Shown: positions 39,351 to 49,800 of the stretch, in pieces
How the letters are laid out: every line of letters starts with the position of its first letter
Position numbering within the stretch: position 1 is the stretch's first letter
Assembly: GCA_913060895.1 (NCBI GenBank)
Contig: CAJXSN010000012.1
Coordinates: forward strand, 1-64,000
Origin: an uncultured Sphingomonadaceae bacterium
Lineage (GTDB): Bacteria; Pseudomonadota; Alphaproteobacteria; Sphingomonadales; Sphingomonadaceae
Length of the DNA stretch: 64,000 nt
Direction: 5' to 3'
Position numbers and translations under genes: made by a program
The notes under the pieces: generated by a model
Seen by the model: only the letters and a program-made list of their open reading frames with translations
Told to the model about the DNA's origin: nothing
Databases searched by the model: none

Positions 39351-40115
39351 CTAGCTGCGCCAGCTATCGTCGATCCGGTCGATTTTGCGCTTCCACGCTT
39401 CGAAATCGAACAGGCCTGCCCCGCCCTGCTCCTGAATAACGGACAGATCGCGCTGGTGTACATCGACCACGTCCTGCTTCACGATATTGGCTTCACCCTG
39501 GCTCAAAGTGGCGATCTGGATTTCGCAGGCGCGCTGCAGGACCCACATCTTGACGAACATGCCGGGGATGGTCTTGTCCATTACCACAGGCCCGTGATTG
39601 CGAAGCATCAGAATCGAATGATTGCCGAGATTTTCGACCAGTCGCTCCCCCTCTTCGGAGCGAACCGTTATGCCTTCGAAATCGTGATAGCCAATCTGGT
39701 TCTGGAAATTACAGGCGTAAAAATTGGTCGGCAGCAGGCCGTCCTTGTGGCTGCACACTGCCATCGTCGCGGTGGTGTGGACGTGGCAGATCGCGTTTGC
39801 CCGTTCGCCTAGCGTCTTATGAAAATATGCGTGTTGCGTGAAACCGGCCTTGTTCACCGGATAGGGCGATCCGCCGATATTGTCGCCTTCGACATTGATC
39901 TTCACCAGATTGGACGCGGTGACCTCTTCATACAGCAGCCCGAACGGATTGATCAGGAACGCGCCCTCTTCACCCGGCACGGCGACGCTGATGTGGTTGT
40001 AGATAGATTCCGACCAGCCCATCGTATCAAAGATGCGGTAGCACGCGGCGAGGTCAAGACGGGCCTGCCATTCTTCCGAGCTATACTCTTCTTTGGGTTT
40101 AAGCTGCGTAGCCAT
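39351..40115 (-). CDS. Class II aldolase/adducin family protein
   Basis: A 254-residue protein of the class II aldolase fold. The zinc ligands are in HVHTTATMAV and RNHGPVV, and ESIYNHISVAVPG marks the N-terminal region. Related enzymes include fuculose-phosphate aldolase, but the adducin-like group acts on varied substrates or none. It lies 38 bases upstream of the 2Fe-2S protein on the same strand, so the two may be co-transcribed. Divergent from the MATE gene with 147 bases between. Confidence 0.87.
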   Translation of the reverse strand: MATQLKPKEEYSSEEWQARLDLAACYRIFDTMGWSESIYNHISVAVPGEEGAFLINPFGLLYEEVTASNLVKINVEGDNIGGSPYPVNKAGFTQHAYFHKTLGERANAICHVHTTATMAVCSHKDGLLPTNFYACNFQNQIGYHDFEGITVRSEEGERLVENLGNHSILMLRNHGPVVMDKTIPGMFVKMWVLQRACEIQIATLSQGEANIVKQDVVDVHQRDLSVIQEQGGAGLFDFEAWKRKIDRIDDSWRS

Positions 40116-40262
40116 GATCGGTTCTCCTCATCTCTCTCTTTTTCTGCTTTATCGCACGGGCGGGCACTATCGCACAAGGTGGTAGGCAGGCCCTGCGTGT
40201 TTCGCCGCCCCCTTCCCTAGACCACAGCCCGTCGCTAACGCGCCTGTGATGAGCAAGGCCCC

Positions 40263-41645
40263 ATGAGCAACAACGCAAAACTGACGCGCGGGAGCATTCC
40301 GGGTCATCTCGTCAGCCAGACCGCCCCGATGATTGTCGGTGTGGCTGCCATCATGTCGATCGGGCTGGTTGATTCCTATTTCATCGGCCAGCTGGGCGCG
40401 CAGCAGCTGGCCGCGATTTCCTTCATTTTTCCAATCAGTGTGGCGCTATCCAGTTTGGGCGTTGGAATCATGGTCGGCATCAATTCGGTGGTTGCCCGTG
40501 CGCAGGGCGCTGGCGATGATGACCGGGCGGCACGAAGGGCCACTTTCGGTATCGTCTTTGCAGTCGGCTGCGGCGTGGTTCTGGGGTTGGCGCTGTACGC
40601 CCTGTTGGACCCGCTGTTCCGGTTAATGAATGCAGACGATGCGCTGATGCCATTTATCCGCACCTATATGCAGCCCTACGCGATCAGCTTCCCGCTATTG
40701 CTGGCGATTATGGGCATTAACGGCGTACTGCGCGGCCAGGGAGAAGCCCGCAAAACCTCTCTGGTGTCGATCACCTATGCAGCGGCGAACTGGGTGCTGG
40801 ACCCGATCCTGGTTACCGGCGCTCTCGGGTTCGAAGGGTTCGGCATCGTCGGGGCGGCCTACGCCACGGCGATTGGCTGGATATGCGGGATCATTATGGC
40901 CTTCGTCCTTCTCAAGCGCACACCCCTGCCATTTGATCTGAGCCTGCTGAAACGGTGCGACATCGGCGAATCGGCAGGGGCGATCATGAGTGTGGCGGGC
41001 CCGGCGGCATTTTCCAACGCGATCAATCCCATCGGTCTCTCGATCCTGACTGCGCTGGTCGCCATAGAAGGGCAGGCCGCTGTCGCAGGGTTCGGTGCAG
41101 CAGGCCGGCTGCAGAGTTTCGCGGTCGTGCCGCTGCTCGCCCTGTCCGGGGCGATTGGCGGCATCGTCGGGCAGAATTGGGGCGCGTCGAAAATCGACCG
41201 GGCGCGCAAGGCTGTTCTCTATGCCGGAATATTCTCGGTCGGTTACGGGCTGGCGATTGCCGTCCTGCTGTTCTCTTTCGGGGAATGGTTCGCGGATTTC
41301 TTTACCGAAGAAGCCGCAGTGATAAACCAATTTGCACGCTACCTAACCATCGCCGCATGGGGCTATGCCGGATATGGACTGCTGATCGTGGGCAACGGCG
41401 TGTTGAACGCGGTGGACAGGGCCGGGCTGGCATTGGCGCAAAGCTGCGCTCGCGTATTTCTGGTGATGTTGCCATTTGCCTGGCTCCTGCGCGGTAGCTG
41501 GGGCGCGGATGCGGTTTACGGCGCGGAACTGGCGGCGAATGTCGTGGGCGGACTGGTGTCTGCTGCTGTGGTCTGGTGGGTGCTGAAAGCGAAACCGGAG
41601 GCGCCCAAGAATGCAGGAGCACCTGCGGAACCCGAAGCCGCATGA
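40263..41645 (+). CDS. MATE family efflux transporter
   Basis: A 460-residue inner-membrane protein with twelve helices in two halves. MATE features are PMIVGVAAIMSIGLVDSYFIGQLG at the start and GVGIMVGINSVVARAQGAG, with the second-half counterpart GAIGGIVGQNWGASKIDRARK. It exports cationic or other toxic compounds using Na+ or H+ gradients. Its stop overlaps the next gene by four bases (ATGA), so it is translationally coupled to two glycosyltransferases, an uncommon partnership. Confidence 0.93.
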   Translation: MSNNAKLTRGSIPGHLVSQTAPMIVGVAAIMSIGLVDSYFIGQLGAQQLAAISFIFPISVALSSLGVGIMVGINSVVARAQGAGDDDRAARRATFGIVFAVGCGVVLGLALYALLDPLFRLMNADDALMPFIRTYMQPYAISFPLLLAIMGINGVLRGQGEARKTSLVSITYAAANWVLDPILVTGALGFEGFGIVGAAYATAIGWICGIIMAFVLLKRTPLPFDLSLLKRCDIGESAGAIMSVAGPAAFSNAINPIGLSILTALVAIEGQAAVAGFGAAGRLQSFAVVPLLALSGAIGGIVGQNWGASKIDRARKAVLYAGIFSVGYGLAIAVLLFSFGEWFADFFTEEAAVINQFARYLTIAAWGYAGYGLLIVGNGVLNAVDRAGLALAQSCARVFLVMLPFAWLLRGSWGADAVYGAELAANVVGGLVSAAVVWWVLKAKPEAPKNAGAPAEPEAA

Positions 41646-42223
41646 ATACTGCCCCGACCGTCTCGATTTTCGCCCGCTGGCCGGAAGCGGGCAAGGCCAA
41701 GACGCGGCTGATCCCGGAGTTTGGACCGGATGGCGCGGTGGCGGCTTACCGCAAGCTGCTGGTCCACACCGTAAAAACGGTCCGTGCATCGGGCCTGCCA
41801 TTCGAATTGCGCGTGACCGGCGCTGAAGCGGCCCGTTTTCAGAACTGGCTAGGCGCAGATGTGCCGGTGATCGATCAAGGCGATGGCGATCTGACGGCAA
41901 AACTGCAACGCGCCCCTGCACCGGGAATGGCGATCGGCAGCGATTGCCCCGGACTGACGCCGCAGTTGCTCAATCAGGCTGCCGACGCATTGAACGACGC
42001 GCCCGTTACCATCGGCCCTGCCAGCGATGGCGGATACTGGCTGATCGGCTACCGCGAGCCTTCACCCTGGCTGTTCGAAGGAATCGTGTGGAGCACCGAC
42101 GCGGTGCTGCCCGCTACTCTTTCAGCCTGCGATGCGAAAGGAATTGCGCCCGTGATCCTGCCAGAATTATCCGACGTGGACGAGCCGGAAGACCTGCGCG
42201 CCTGGCCGGAATTTCTTCCATGA
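41642..42223 (+). CDS. DUF2064 / TIGR04282-type glycosyltransferase
   Basis: A 193-residue nucleotidyl/glycosyltransferase-fold protein. VSIFARWPEAGKAKTRLIP is the family start, with GSDCPGLTPQLLN as the DxD-like centre and IGPASDGGYWLIG following. In some bacteria members are annotated as arsenosugar biosynthesis glycosyltransferases together with the TIGR04283 type, which is exactly the next gene. Overlaps MATE and the next gene by four bases each. No arsM or arsS lies nearby, so the arsenosugar role is uncertain. Confidence 0.84.
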   Translation: MNTAPTVSIFARWPEAGKAKTRLIPEFGPDGAVAAYRKLLVHTVKTVRASGLPFELRVTGAEAARFQNWLGADVPVIDQGDGDLTAKLQRAPAPGMAIGSDCPGLTPQLLNQAADALNDAPVTIGPASDGGYWLIGYREPSPWLFEGIVWSTDAVLPATLSACDAKGIAPVILPELSDVDEPEDLRAWPEFLP

Positions 42224-42954
42224 GCGGGGTGTCTCCATCCATTGCTCTGGTCATTCCGCTACTGGATGAAGAAGTGGCCCTACCGGCGCTGATCCAAACT
42301 CTCGCCACGCTGGACCCGCCCCCTGCCGAGATCATCGCTGTCGATGGCGGGTCGATGGATGGCACGGCTGCGCTTGTCCGCGCGGCAGGCTGGCAGTTGC
42401 TCGCCAGCGAGAAAGGTCGTGCGCGACAGATCAATGCGGGTGTGGAAGCGGCATCCGCGGATCTGGTCTGTGTCCTCCATGCCGACACAATTCCGCCACC
42501 CGACATGATTCAGGTAATCCGCGAGACGCTGGCCGACCCGAAGATCGCCCTGGCCAGCTTCACCCCGCTGATTTGCGGCACAAAAACCCGCTGGTTCACC
42601 AGCGCACACAACTTCATCAAGACTTGGTACGCCCCGCTCATCACACGCCCGCACCACTTCGTGCGCGGGGTGCGGCTGCTGTTCGGAGACCACGCGATGT
42701 TCTTCCGCCGCGCGGACTTTCTCGAAATCGGCGGCTGCACGCCGGGCGATGCGATCATGGAGGAAGCGGATCTGTGCGTGAAGTTCGCTGCGCTGGGCCG
42801 GACCAAAATGGTCCGCCGTGTGGTGCGCACATCAGACCGGCGGATTGCCGCATGGGGCCCGCTGAAGGCGAACTGGATTTACTTCAAGGTGGGGATGCTG
42901 TGGGCCTTCGGGATGCGCGACAGAATGGGCGCACATTATCCCGATGTGCGATAA
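42220..42954 (+). CDS. TIGR04283-type family 2 glycosyltransferase
   Basis: A 244-residue GT2-fold enzyme. ALVIPLLDEEVALPALIQ and IIAVDGGSMDGT give the nucleotide-sugar part, VLHADTIPPP is the DxD-like motif, and FGDHAMFFRR with MEEADLCVKF follows. The start overlaps the previous gene by four bases, and the pair is a standard family combination. It ends at 42954, one base before the inverted-repeat edge of the accessory island, so its 3' flank may have been replaced. Confidence 0.87.
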   Translation: MSGVSPSIALVIPLLDEEVALPALIQTLATLDPPPAEIIAVDGGSMDGTAALVRAAGWQLLASEKGRARQINAGVEAASADLVCVLHADTIPPPDMIQVIRETLADPKIALASFTPLICGTKTRWFTSAHNFIKTWYAPLITRPHHFVRGVRLLFGDHAMFFRRADFLEIGGCTPGDAIMEEADLCVKFAALGRTKMVRRVVRTSDRRIAAWGPLKANWIYFKVGMLWAFGMRDRMGAHYPDVR

Positions 42955-42955
42955 C

Positions 42956-43014
42956 ATCTAGGCTCAGGAGACATTGAAAGGGTTCACAAGTCGGCGATAT
43001 TCTAATGCAACGGC
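42956..43014 (+). repeat. Left IS-end copy (inverted relative to 56661-56718)
   Basis: Aligned with the reverse complement of 56661-56718, 45 of 58 positions match with one single-base gap. The invariant core is GGTTCACAAGT (42981-42991). The outer edge is preceded by CTAG; the right copy is preceded by TTAG, in line with the YTAR target preference known for IS5-type elements. No transposase coding survives next to this copy. Confidence 0.75.
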
Positions 43015-43068
43015 AACCAAGAGATGAGCCTCCCATACATATCGGCGCACTACAGACGGTTTGAACGC

Positions 43069-43118
43069 GTAGTTACATACTGTCTGCTATAAGGTAGTTA
43101 CATACTGTCTGCTATAAG
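43069..43118. repeat. 25-bp perfect tandem direct repeat
   Basis: The unit GTAGTTACATACTGTCTGCT plus ATAAG occurs at 43069-43093 and again at 43094-43118 without change. It lies between the left IS-end copy and the luxR stop. It contains no obvious operator symmetry. It may be a slippage product or part of the decayed IS. Confidence 0.92.
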
Positions 43119-43178
43119 ATTGCTTTTCGGGGATTTGCTGCAGACTATGATCAATCGATCCTGAATCTTGAGACTCTT

Positions 43179-43724
43179 TCAAACCAGCCAGTCGCGAAGC
43201 AGTGAAATCAACTGGCTCTGTGAATGAACACCTGTAGAGCGCAAGGCGCTTTTTAATTGATTGCGAACCGTATGGATTGAGCAATCCTTCCAATCGGCCA
43301 TTTCCTGCAGCGATCGCCCCGCCGCAAGAGCCAAAGCCAGGTTCATTTCCTGATCGGTAAGGGGAAAAGGATCGGTGGACGGTGCCTTCAGTTCATCTAT
43401 CGCATCGGATGGGCCGCAAGCCAGCGCAACGAGCTGACATGGTAATTTGGCTTGATGAGGCAGATGCACGTAGCGCACCACAATGTCGGGCCTGTTTTGC
43501 AAAGTCGCCACGCGAGTAAGGCTCACTACATCGCCTATCGTAAATGCTGAGCCTTCGAAATCGGAGTGGACGGGACAATGCGCCTTTATCGCCGAGCCAA
43601 TCTGTTGAAGCGTTCCGATAGTGTAGCCACCCGAAATCCCTTCGAGCAGTCCATCAGACAGGATTGCGCGAACTCGGTTCGGGAATATTACTCCTAGAAT
43701 GGAGAAAAGATCTTCGTAATCCAT
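43179..43724 (-). CDS. LuxR-family HTH regulator
   Basis: A 181-residue protein. The N-terminal ~115 residues have no recognised sensor domain (MDYEDLFSILGVIFPNRVRA), although the layout suggests a small ligand- or PAS-like fold. The C-terminal 60 residues are a LuxR-type helix-turn-helix: PLTDQEMNLALALAAGRSLQ, then a recognition helix around IHTVRNQLKSALRSTGV. The phosphorylation-site receiver is absent, so it is not a response regulator. It lies directly downstream of the autotransporter terminator on the same strand and inside the accessory island. A role in controlling the autotransporter is possible but unproven. Confidence 0.82.
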   Translation of the reverse strand: MDYEDLFSILGVIFPNRVRAILSDGLLEGISGGYTIGTLQQIGSAIKAHCPVHSDFEGSAFTIGDVVSLTRVATLQNRPDIVVRYVHLPHQAKLPCQLVALACGPSDAIDELKAPSTDPFPLTDQEMNLALALAAGRSLQEMADWKDCSIHTVRNQLKSALRSTGVHSQSQLISLLRDWLV

Positions 43725-43748
43725 TGGTTACGCTTTCCCGTAATCAGC

Positions 43749-43783
43749 AAAAAAGGCGGAGTTCCGTTTCCAGAACCCCGCCT
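43749..43783 (-). terminator. Rho-independent terminator after autotransporter
   Basis: On the minus strand AGGCGG (43783-43778) and CCGCCT (43759-43754) pair, with an inner GTTC/GAAC pairing, around a short loop, followed by six T. It sits 20 bases after the autotransporter stop and 25 bases before the luxR start, so luxR needs read-through or its own promoter within this narrow space. Confidence 0.85.
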
Positions 43784-43802
43784 CTCGCGTAATTGGCCGG
43801 GA

Positions 43803-46800
43803 TCAGAAGCCGATCGTCACACCTGCGTTTACGCTTGCCGCATCGATATTGCCGCCAGTTGCATAACTACCGCGCAGGAACGCCCCCGAATTGACGCCGA
43901 TGTCAGCGAACAAGCCGGCTCCGATGGTGAAGTATCCCTCAGGATCAACGCCCTGTAGGCGGAAGGCATTCGCTGGCGCTCCGAGATAGGCAACATCGCG
44001 GAACGAACTGTTGTCGTCATCGAAGCTGTAGGCCAGCGTAATCTCCGGACGAAGCGTAGCGAGTCCCGTCTCGAAGGAGGTTCCAACCCGCAGACCCAGC
44101 GTTGGTGTTAGGACGGTATCATTCGCATCTTCCACGACGAGATTTACCGCTCCTGCTCCCTGTTCCGTGAAGCCATCGAAATCGAACTTGCGGAACGAAA
44201 GCTCTCCGAATGGAGCAACCCAGCCGCCGCCGAATTCGTACATGTACTCGACCCGCAGGTCACCGCGAAGCTCCGTGCTGTCAAAATCTCCCAATGCAGT
44301 ACGCGACAATGTCGGCATGACCCGCGTCGCATTCCAGTCGCTCCAGCCGTAGATAAGATCGGCTCCGACGGAGACGTTGCCGAAGCCCTGACGGACATAT
44401 GCACCGACCATCCATGTGTCGGCCTGAGCCGTCAGCAGGTCGCTTTGCGAGTCTGCACTAATCCGACCGTAGCCGAAGCCAAGACCAACTTCGCCGTTGC
44501 CGGTAGAAATGCCGAACCCGGCCGATGCGCCGTAGTTGTCAGCGTCGATATTACGCGAACCTACTTCGCTGTCACCTTCCAGTTCCACAAAGTCGCCCGA
44601 CGGCGCCAGCCAGATATTGAACCCGCTGGCGCCGGTCGGAACCCGGCGGGAACTGATGGCATCAACGAATGGTGCCGTTGTTTCCAGAGCCGTAAGCGAG
44701 CCGTAAAATTCACCCGAGGCCAGTTCGTTCAGTGCTGCAGTCACCCCATCCATAGTCAGGAGCGTATCCATGCCGACAAAGAGATTTGCCAAGTCCTGGG
44801 CAAGCACGAACCTATCACCGCCAAGCCCGATCCCACCGGCAGAACCCGCTTGAATAGCAGCGATAACATCTGGGAAAGACTGACTGAGCGCCGTACCTGC
44901 GGCAATCGAATTCTGGTTGTTACCCGCAGTTTCGAATCCTGCCCGATCAGCGCTGGCAAACAGGACCGTCCGCCCACCTTCCGTCCGGGTTCCCAGATCG
45001 AAGGAGACGAAGTTTGAGGACGAATTGACATCCACATTCGCGCTGGTGGTCAGGGTGCCGGAAACGCTCGCAATGTCGACCGTCTGCCCGTGGGTAAAAA
45101 TGCCGCCGGTTGGTGAGACGAGAGCCACTGTTCCTGCCAGATCCATGTCACCATCAACCGTCAGGAAGCCCGTGCCAAGATCGTTGAAGACCTGACCGAA
45201 GGCATTCTCCGGTGTGGTGAACAGACCGGACCCAAGACCAATTGATTGGACAGCCAGAGGATTGGTCGATGTACTGATGCTGGAGAATGCAGGATCGGCG
45301 ACCCGAACCAGGGTAGGAGTGACCCCAACAGACAATGTGCCGCTGTCTGACTGGCTGAAATTGCCATTCTGGTAGACTTCGACCCCATCAATGGCGGTGA
45401 CCGATGCGTTCGTACCGAAAAGCGGAGCAGGCAGCTCAACCCGTGAGCCCAAAACCAGGCCAGCCGAGTTTGCGATGTTACCTCGTACACCGAACACACC
45501 TCCTTCACTTACGGTCGCCAGCTGCATTTCCCCGCCGTTTATGGCAAAGGTCCCCAAGTCCAGCGTGTAATCGGCCAGAACATTCGTATTGCTGGTCGGA
45601 ACAAAATCCGCTCCGGTGATCAGAAACACACCATCCCCGGTCTTCGTCAGCGTCTCGACACCCAGAATGCGGGCACCGCCCGCATAGGCAGACAAATCGC
45701 CTGCAGCAGCAATACCCGGATCGGCGTTACCGAAAGTGGCTTCGAGAGCCGCAATCGCGGTATCGCCGAGACCGAGATAGCCCGAACCGTTAAGATTGAC
45801 GTTGGTCTGGGTAAAGCGTTCACCTGTCTCTTCATCATACTCGGCAACGACACCGCCGCCTGTCACAGAACCCGAATTCAGGTTGATGTCACCCAAGATG
45901 GAACTGGTCCGAATTTCATCATCGATATTGCCAAAAACTCCGCCGACCGAGATTGTGCCCCCCAGAAGGCCATTCTGTTCGACCGCGTATCCCTGCATAA
46001 TGGCATCGGCAAGATCGAGAACCTCTTCTTCGCCAAGTTGGGTCAGCGTATCGACCGACTGCGTGGTGTAGTTGTCCACATTGCCGCCGAGCGACAGACT
46101 GCCTCTGAGCACGCCATTATTAATGACAGTACCATCAAGCGCTTCGGCCGATGCATCGCCTGTGACAAGACCATTGTTGGTCAGCGTTGCCGAGCCCCCA
46201 TTTGCGGTATAGGTCGTAGTCGTTGTATCGACGCGAGTTACGTCGTTCAGATCAGTGCTGGTCGTCGTGAACGATGCATCTTCATATAGCGATGACAGCG
46301 CGACCGAACCGAATATCTGTCCATTATTAATGACATCCGCCATCTCAGGGCTGATCACGTTAACAAAAGCATCATCCCCGTCAAAAGCGGCTCCGCCATC
46401 GTAGCCGATCCTGCCATCATTGGTCAGGCTGGCAGCGCCGCCTACGACCGTGGAGGAGGAAGTGGCGGTGCGTCCGGTCAGGGCTGACCCTGTATATTGG
46501 TCTTCCCGTGTCGACGTGCTGTTGGAGAAATACCCGCCGATCCGCATGCTAGCACCATTGGTAGCTGCAAGCACGGAACTGTCTGCGCCGATTGCGGCTG
46601 CAGACCCGCTGCGACCGACCACCGTAATGTTACCGAAGTTTGCCGACGTGGCGAGATTTCCTGCATCGACGCTCAAGCTGGCGGTGCCGCCCGCAGCAGT
46701 CGAGCTTCGTTGCTCAGAGTAAGCTGCGAGAGAACCGTTCTCCCTCGTCTGTTGCTGCGCAAACGTCGAATCGCTGCCCGAGGCGAACACTTCGATGCCA

Positions 46801-49800
46801 TTGCGGACCTGACCAGTCACGGTAGCGTCCGCGTTGCCTGCATCGGTTCTGAGCGAAAGGCTGATGCCGCCCGCATTGGACACTTCACCGTAGCCTTGCG
46901 GCCCAAAATCGCCATTCCCAATCGTGCCAGCAATGGAGGCTGTCACGTCACCACCGGATGCGGTCCGAGTTTCGGTATATTCGTCCATCGAAACTGTGTC
47001 AGTAGGCGTCGAGGTGGATGTAGAAGCTTGCTCATAGGCCAGTGCGCTGTACTGGCTGTTCTGGAAAACGCCGCCACCGACAACGCCCTCTTCGTTAAGA
47101 GAGAAATCGTTGATACCGCCTGCACCGTTCAGGAAGACCGATCCCTCGACAGTGCCGTTGGCGACCGAGAGGGTCACGTCGCCACCATTCACACTCTGTT
47201 CCAGGCTTAAAGCCAGAACTTCCTCACTTCCTGTAAAATTGCCATCCTCATCGAAGGTTTGAGAAAGGTCATATGTTTCGGAGTAGTCGTAGCTTCCGAA
47301 ACCTTGGGCAGTCGCGTTGAGGTCGCCTGTGACAGAACCGCCATTGCCTATCTGGGCTGTGGCCGAACCCGTGCCGAAGAGCGAAGCACTTCCCTCGATC
47401 CGTCCGCCATCAACGACAAGTGAACTATCGCTTTCCGATTGATCGTTCGATTCTTCGTAGATGTAATCCCGATCAAAGCTGCGCTGGTCGCCATCGGCAT
47501 CTGAAGTGGAAACTCGCCCATCGGTGAAGGAGGACGCAAATTCTTGACCGGTCGCGCTGCCGGTAAAATTGCCAAAGATCGTTCCGCTTACCAGGGCGCT
47601 GCTATCGCCGTTTGCAAGTTGCGAAACCGAACCGTCGCTGGCGCCGCCGAACGGGCCGAACTGGACTGCCCCGTTCGTACCCGCATAAACACCAGTGACG
47701 TCCCCGCCACTCGAGGTGTCCGAAATGTCGCGCGTGAGATCGCGTGTGTTCGTCGTACCCCCATCCGGGCCAGGGACGAATATCGATGTATTGACGATCG
47801 TCTCTGCAAAAGCGCTGTCGGTCGCCTGGCTAGAAGCGTTGGTAGTCCCGATCACTGCGCCTTCATTCGTGACACTGGCGCTGCCCGTGCCCGATACATT
47901 GACCGAACCGGTAACCAGTCCCCCGGCTGCATTTGCAAACGTGGCATCGCCGCCCAGATTGGTATTGCTGTTCGAATTGCTGTTTTCGTTGGTGGAAGTG
48001 ATCGTTCCGGTGGCCGTGTCGGTGGAAGAAACCGAGGAATTGGAGTTATGGTTCTCCGATGCGAAGGCAGAGGACGACACATCGACATTGCCGTTTATCC
48101 GCCCGGCGTTGGCTACCGTTGCCGACGTGTTACCGAAGGCTGAGACGAATACCGGCGCTGTAGCGTCCAGTCCGATCAGTCCGCCCGCAGCATTCTCGAT
48201 CAGAGCATCGCCCCCTGTTTCCCTGTTTTGTGAGAAGTTGGACGAAGACGAGTTGCTCGCACCGTCGAACTCACTCTCGAAGCCAGACGAACTTTCACTT
48301 CCCGAGGTATTGGCCGATACCGAACCGCTAACTTGCCCAGCGTTCGAAACGGTGGCGTCCGAGTTTGCAAACGCATCGACCGAAGCGTTGACGATGCCCG
48401 TCTCGCCAATGGTGACCGATGAGTCGTTGCCGGTGCTTGCATTGATCGATTGCTGGGAGAATGCACTAGCACCTGTCGCGCTGTCGAAAGTGTTGTCCTG
48501 TTCGAAAGAGCTATTCGAACCGCTGGAACTTGCGCTCACCTGATCGAAATTCGCGGGCAGGCCTACAGTGCCGTCGATCGATACCTGCGCGCCGGCAAAA
48601 CCGCTTGCGTCCACCGAACCTGCGACAGACCCACTCTCGCCGACAGTTACCGAAGCTTCACCTCCGACCGTCTGGTTGCTGTTTTCGAAACTAGAGGTCG
48701 ATGCAGTCCCGGCATTGGAACTGGAGTTTGAACTCTGGAAGTCGGTTCCGGAAGAGGAAGCGAACGCTCCGCCGAAAAAGTCCTCTGTGCCGACAGCGCC
48801 ATCGATTGCGATATCCGCCGCTTCCAGACCGTCTGCCTGCACATCGCCGCTTACAGATCCCGTTTCGCCTACGGACACGGATGCCGCTCCACCGATGGCG
48901 GTGGTTGTATCGGTTTGTGAAGAACTGAAGTCGCTCCCGTCTGACGTGTCGATCGTCGTGGTCATGCCTTCGCTAGTATTGGAAGAAACGAAGACACTCT
49001 TGTACTCCGTGGCGGAGCCTACAGTGCCATCGATCGAGACATCGCCCCCTTCCAATGCAATTACATCTATTCCACCGACGTTAGCCTGTTCACCCACTTC
49101 GACTGATGCAGCGCCTCCGACGCGCGAAAAACCCGACGTCGTCGTTGTGGTCGTCACACCGCCGACGGTTTCGGTTTCAGACGTGGACGGCTCGGAAACG
49201 AAAAACTGTGATTGGACAAAAGTGTCCCGCAGATCAGAATCCGCCATAGCGGTCGCAGCTGTTCCAATGTCGCCATTCAACGCTGCGTCGACAGAAGTAC
49301 GGGAAGCAAGAAACAGTGCCTGTGAGCCGGCACTGTCGATATCCCCGTCGCTATTTAGCGTAACCGCACCCATCGAACCGACAAAAAGGCCACCGCCCAC
49401 CGTGCCGCTGTTCTGGAGGTCCACCGTTCCGCCCACATCGAAGACGTTTACCTGGCCGGTAATGGTGCCGCTGTTATTCAGCGAAAAAGTATTAGCAGCT
49501 CCCGTGAACGGGCCTCTGTAGAAAATGCCGTTCTGTGCAGCATCGGTTCCCACTGTACCATCGTTGTCGATTGCAACCGCGCCCTGCTGATTTGGCATGA
49601 TGTTAAGGGGCGGCTGAACTACGTTGGCATCAGCAACAATCTGGAGGGTCACATCATCGCCGACTACCGATGCCATTGCCGCGTTAACTTCTGATGCCGT
49701 GCTGTCGGCCGTGCAACTTACCGTCGATGCATCGACGGTGCATGCCGCCTGTGCTGGTGCAGCCAGTCCGATGACGAGCGCTGTGCTGGCGACGCCAAGT

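Noticed and set aside
36172..42954. Arsenic resistance cluster (arsC plus arsenosugar-type genes)
   Set aside because: The genes are over 5 kb apart in different transcription units, and arsR, arsB/acr3, arsM and arsS are missing.
43069..43118. CRISPR-like repeat
   Set aside because: Only two directly abutting units without spacers and no cas genes.
48568..49521. 317-codon open frame antisense to the autotransporter
   Set aside because: A Pro/Ser/Glu-rich product mirroring the repeat composition of the autotransporter; no ribosome binding site or domain.
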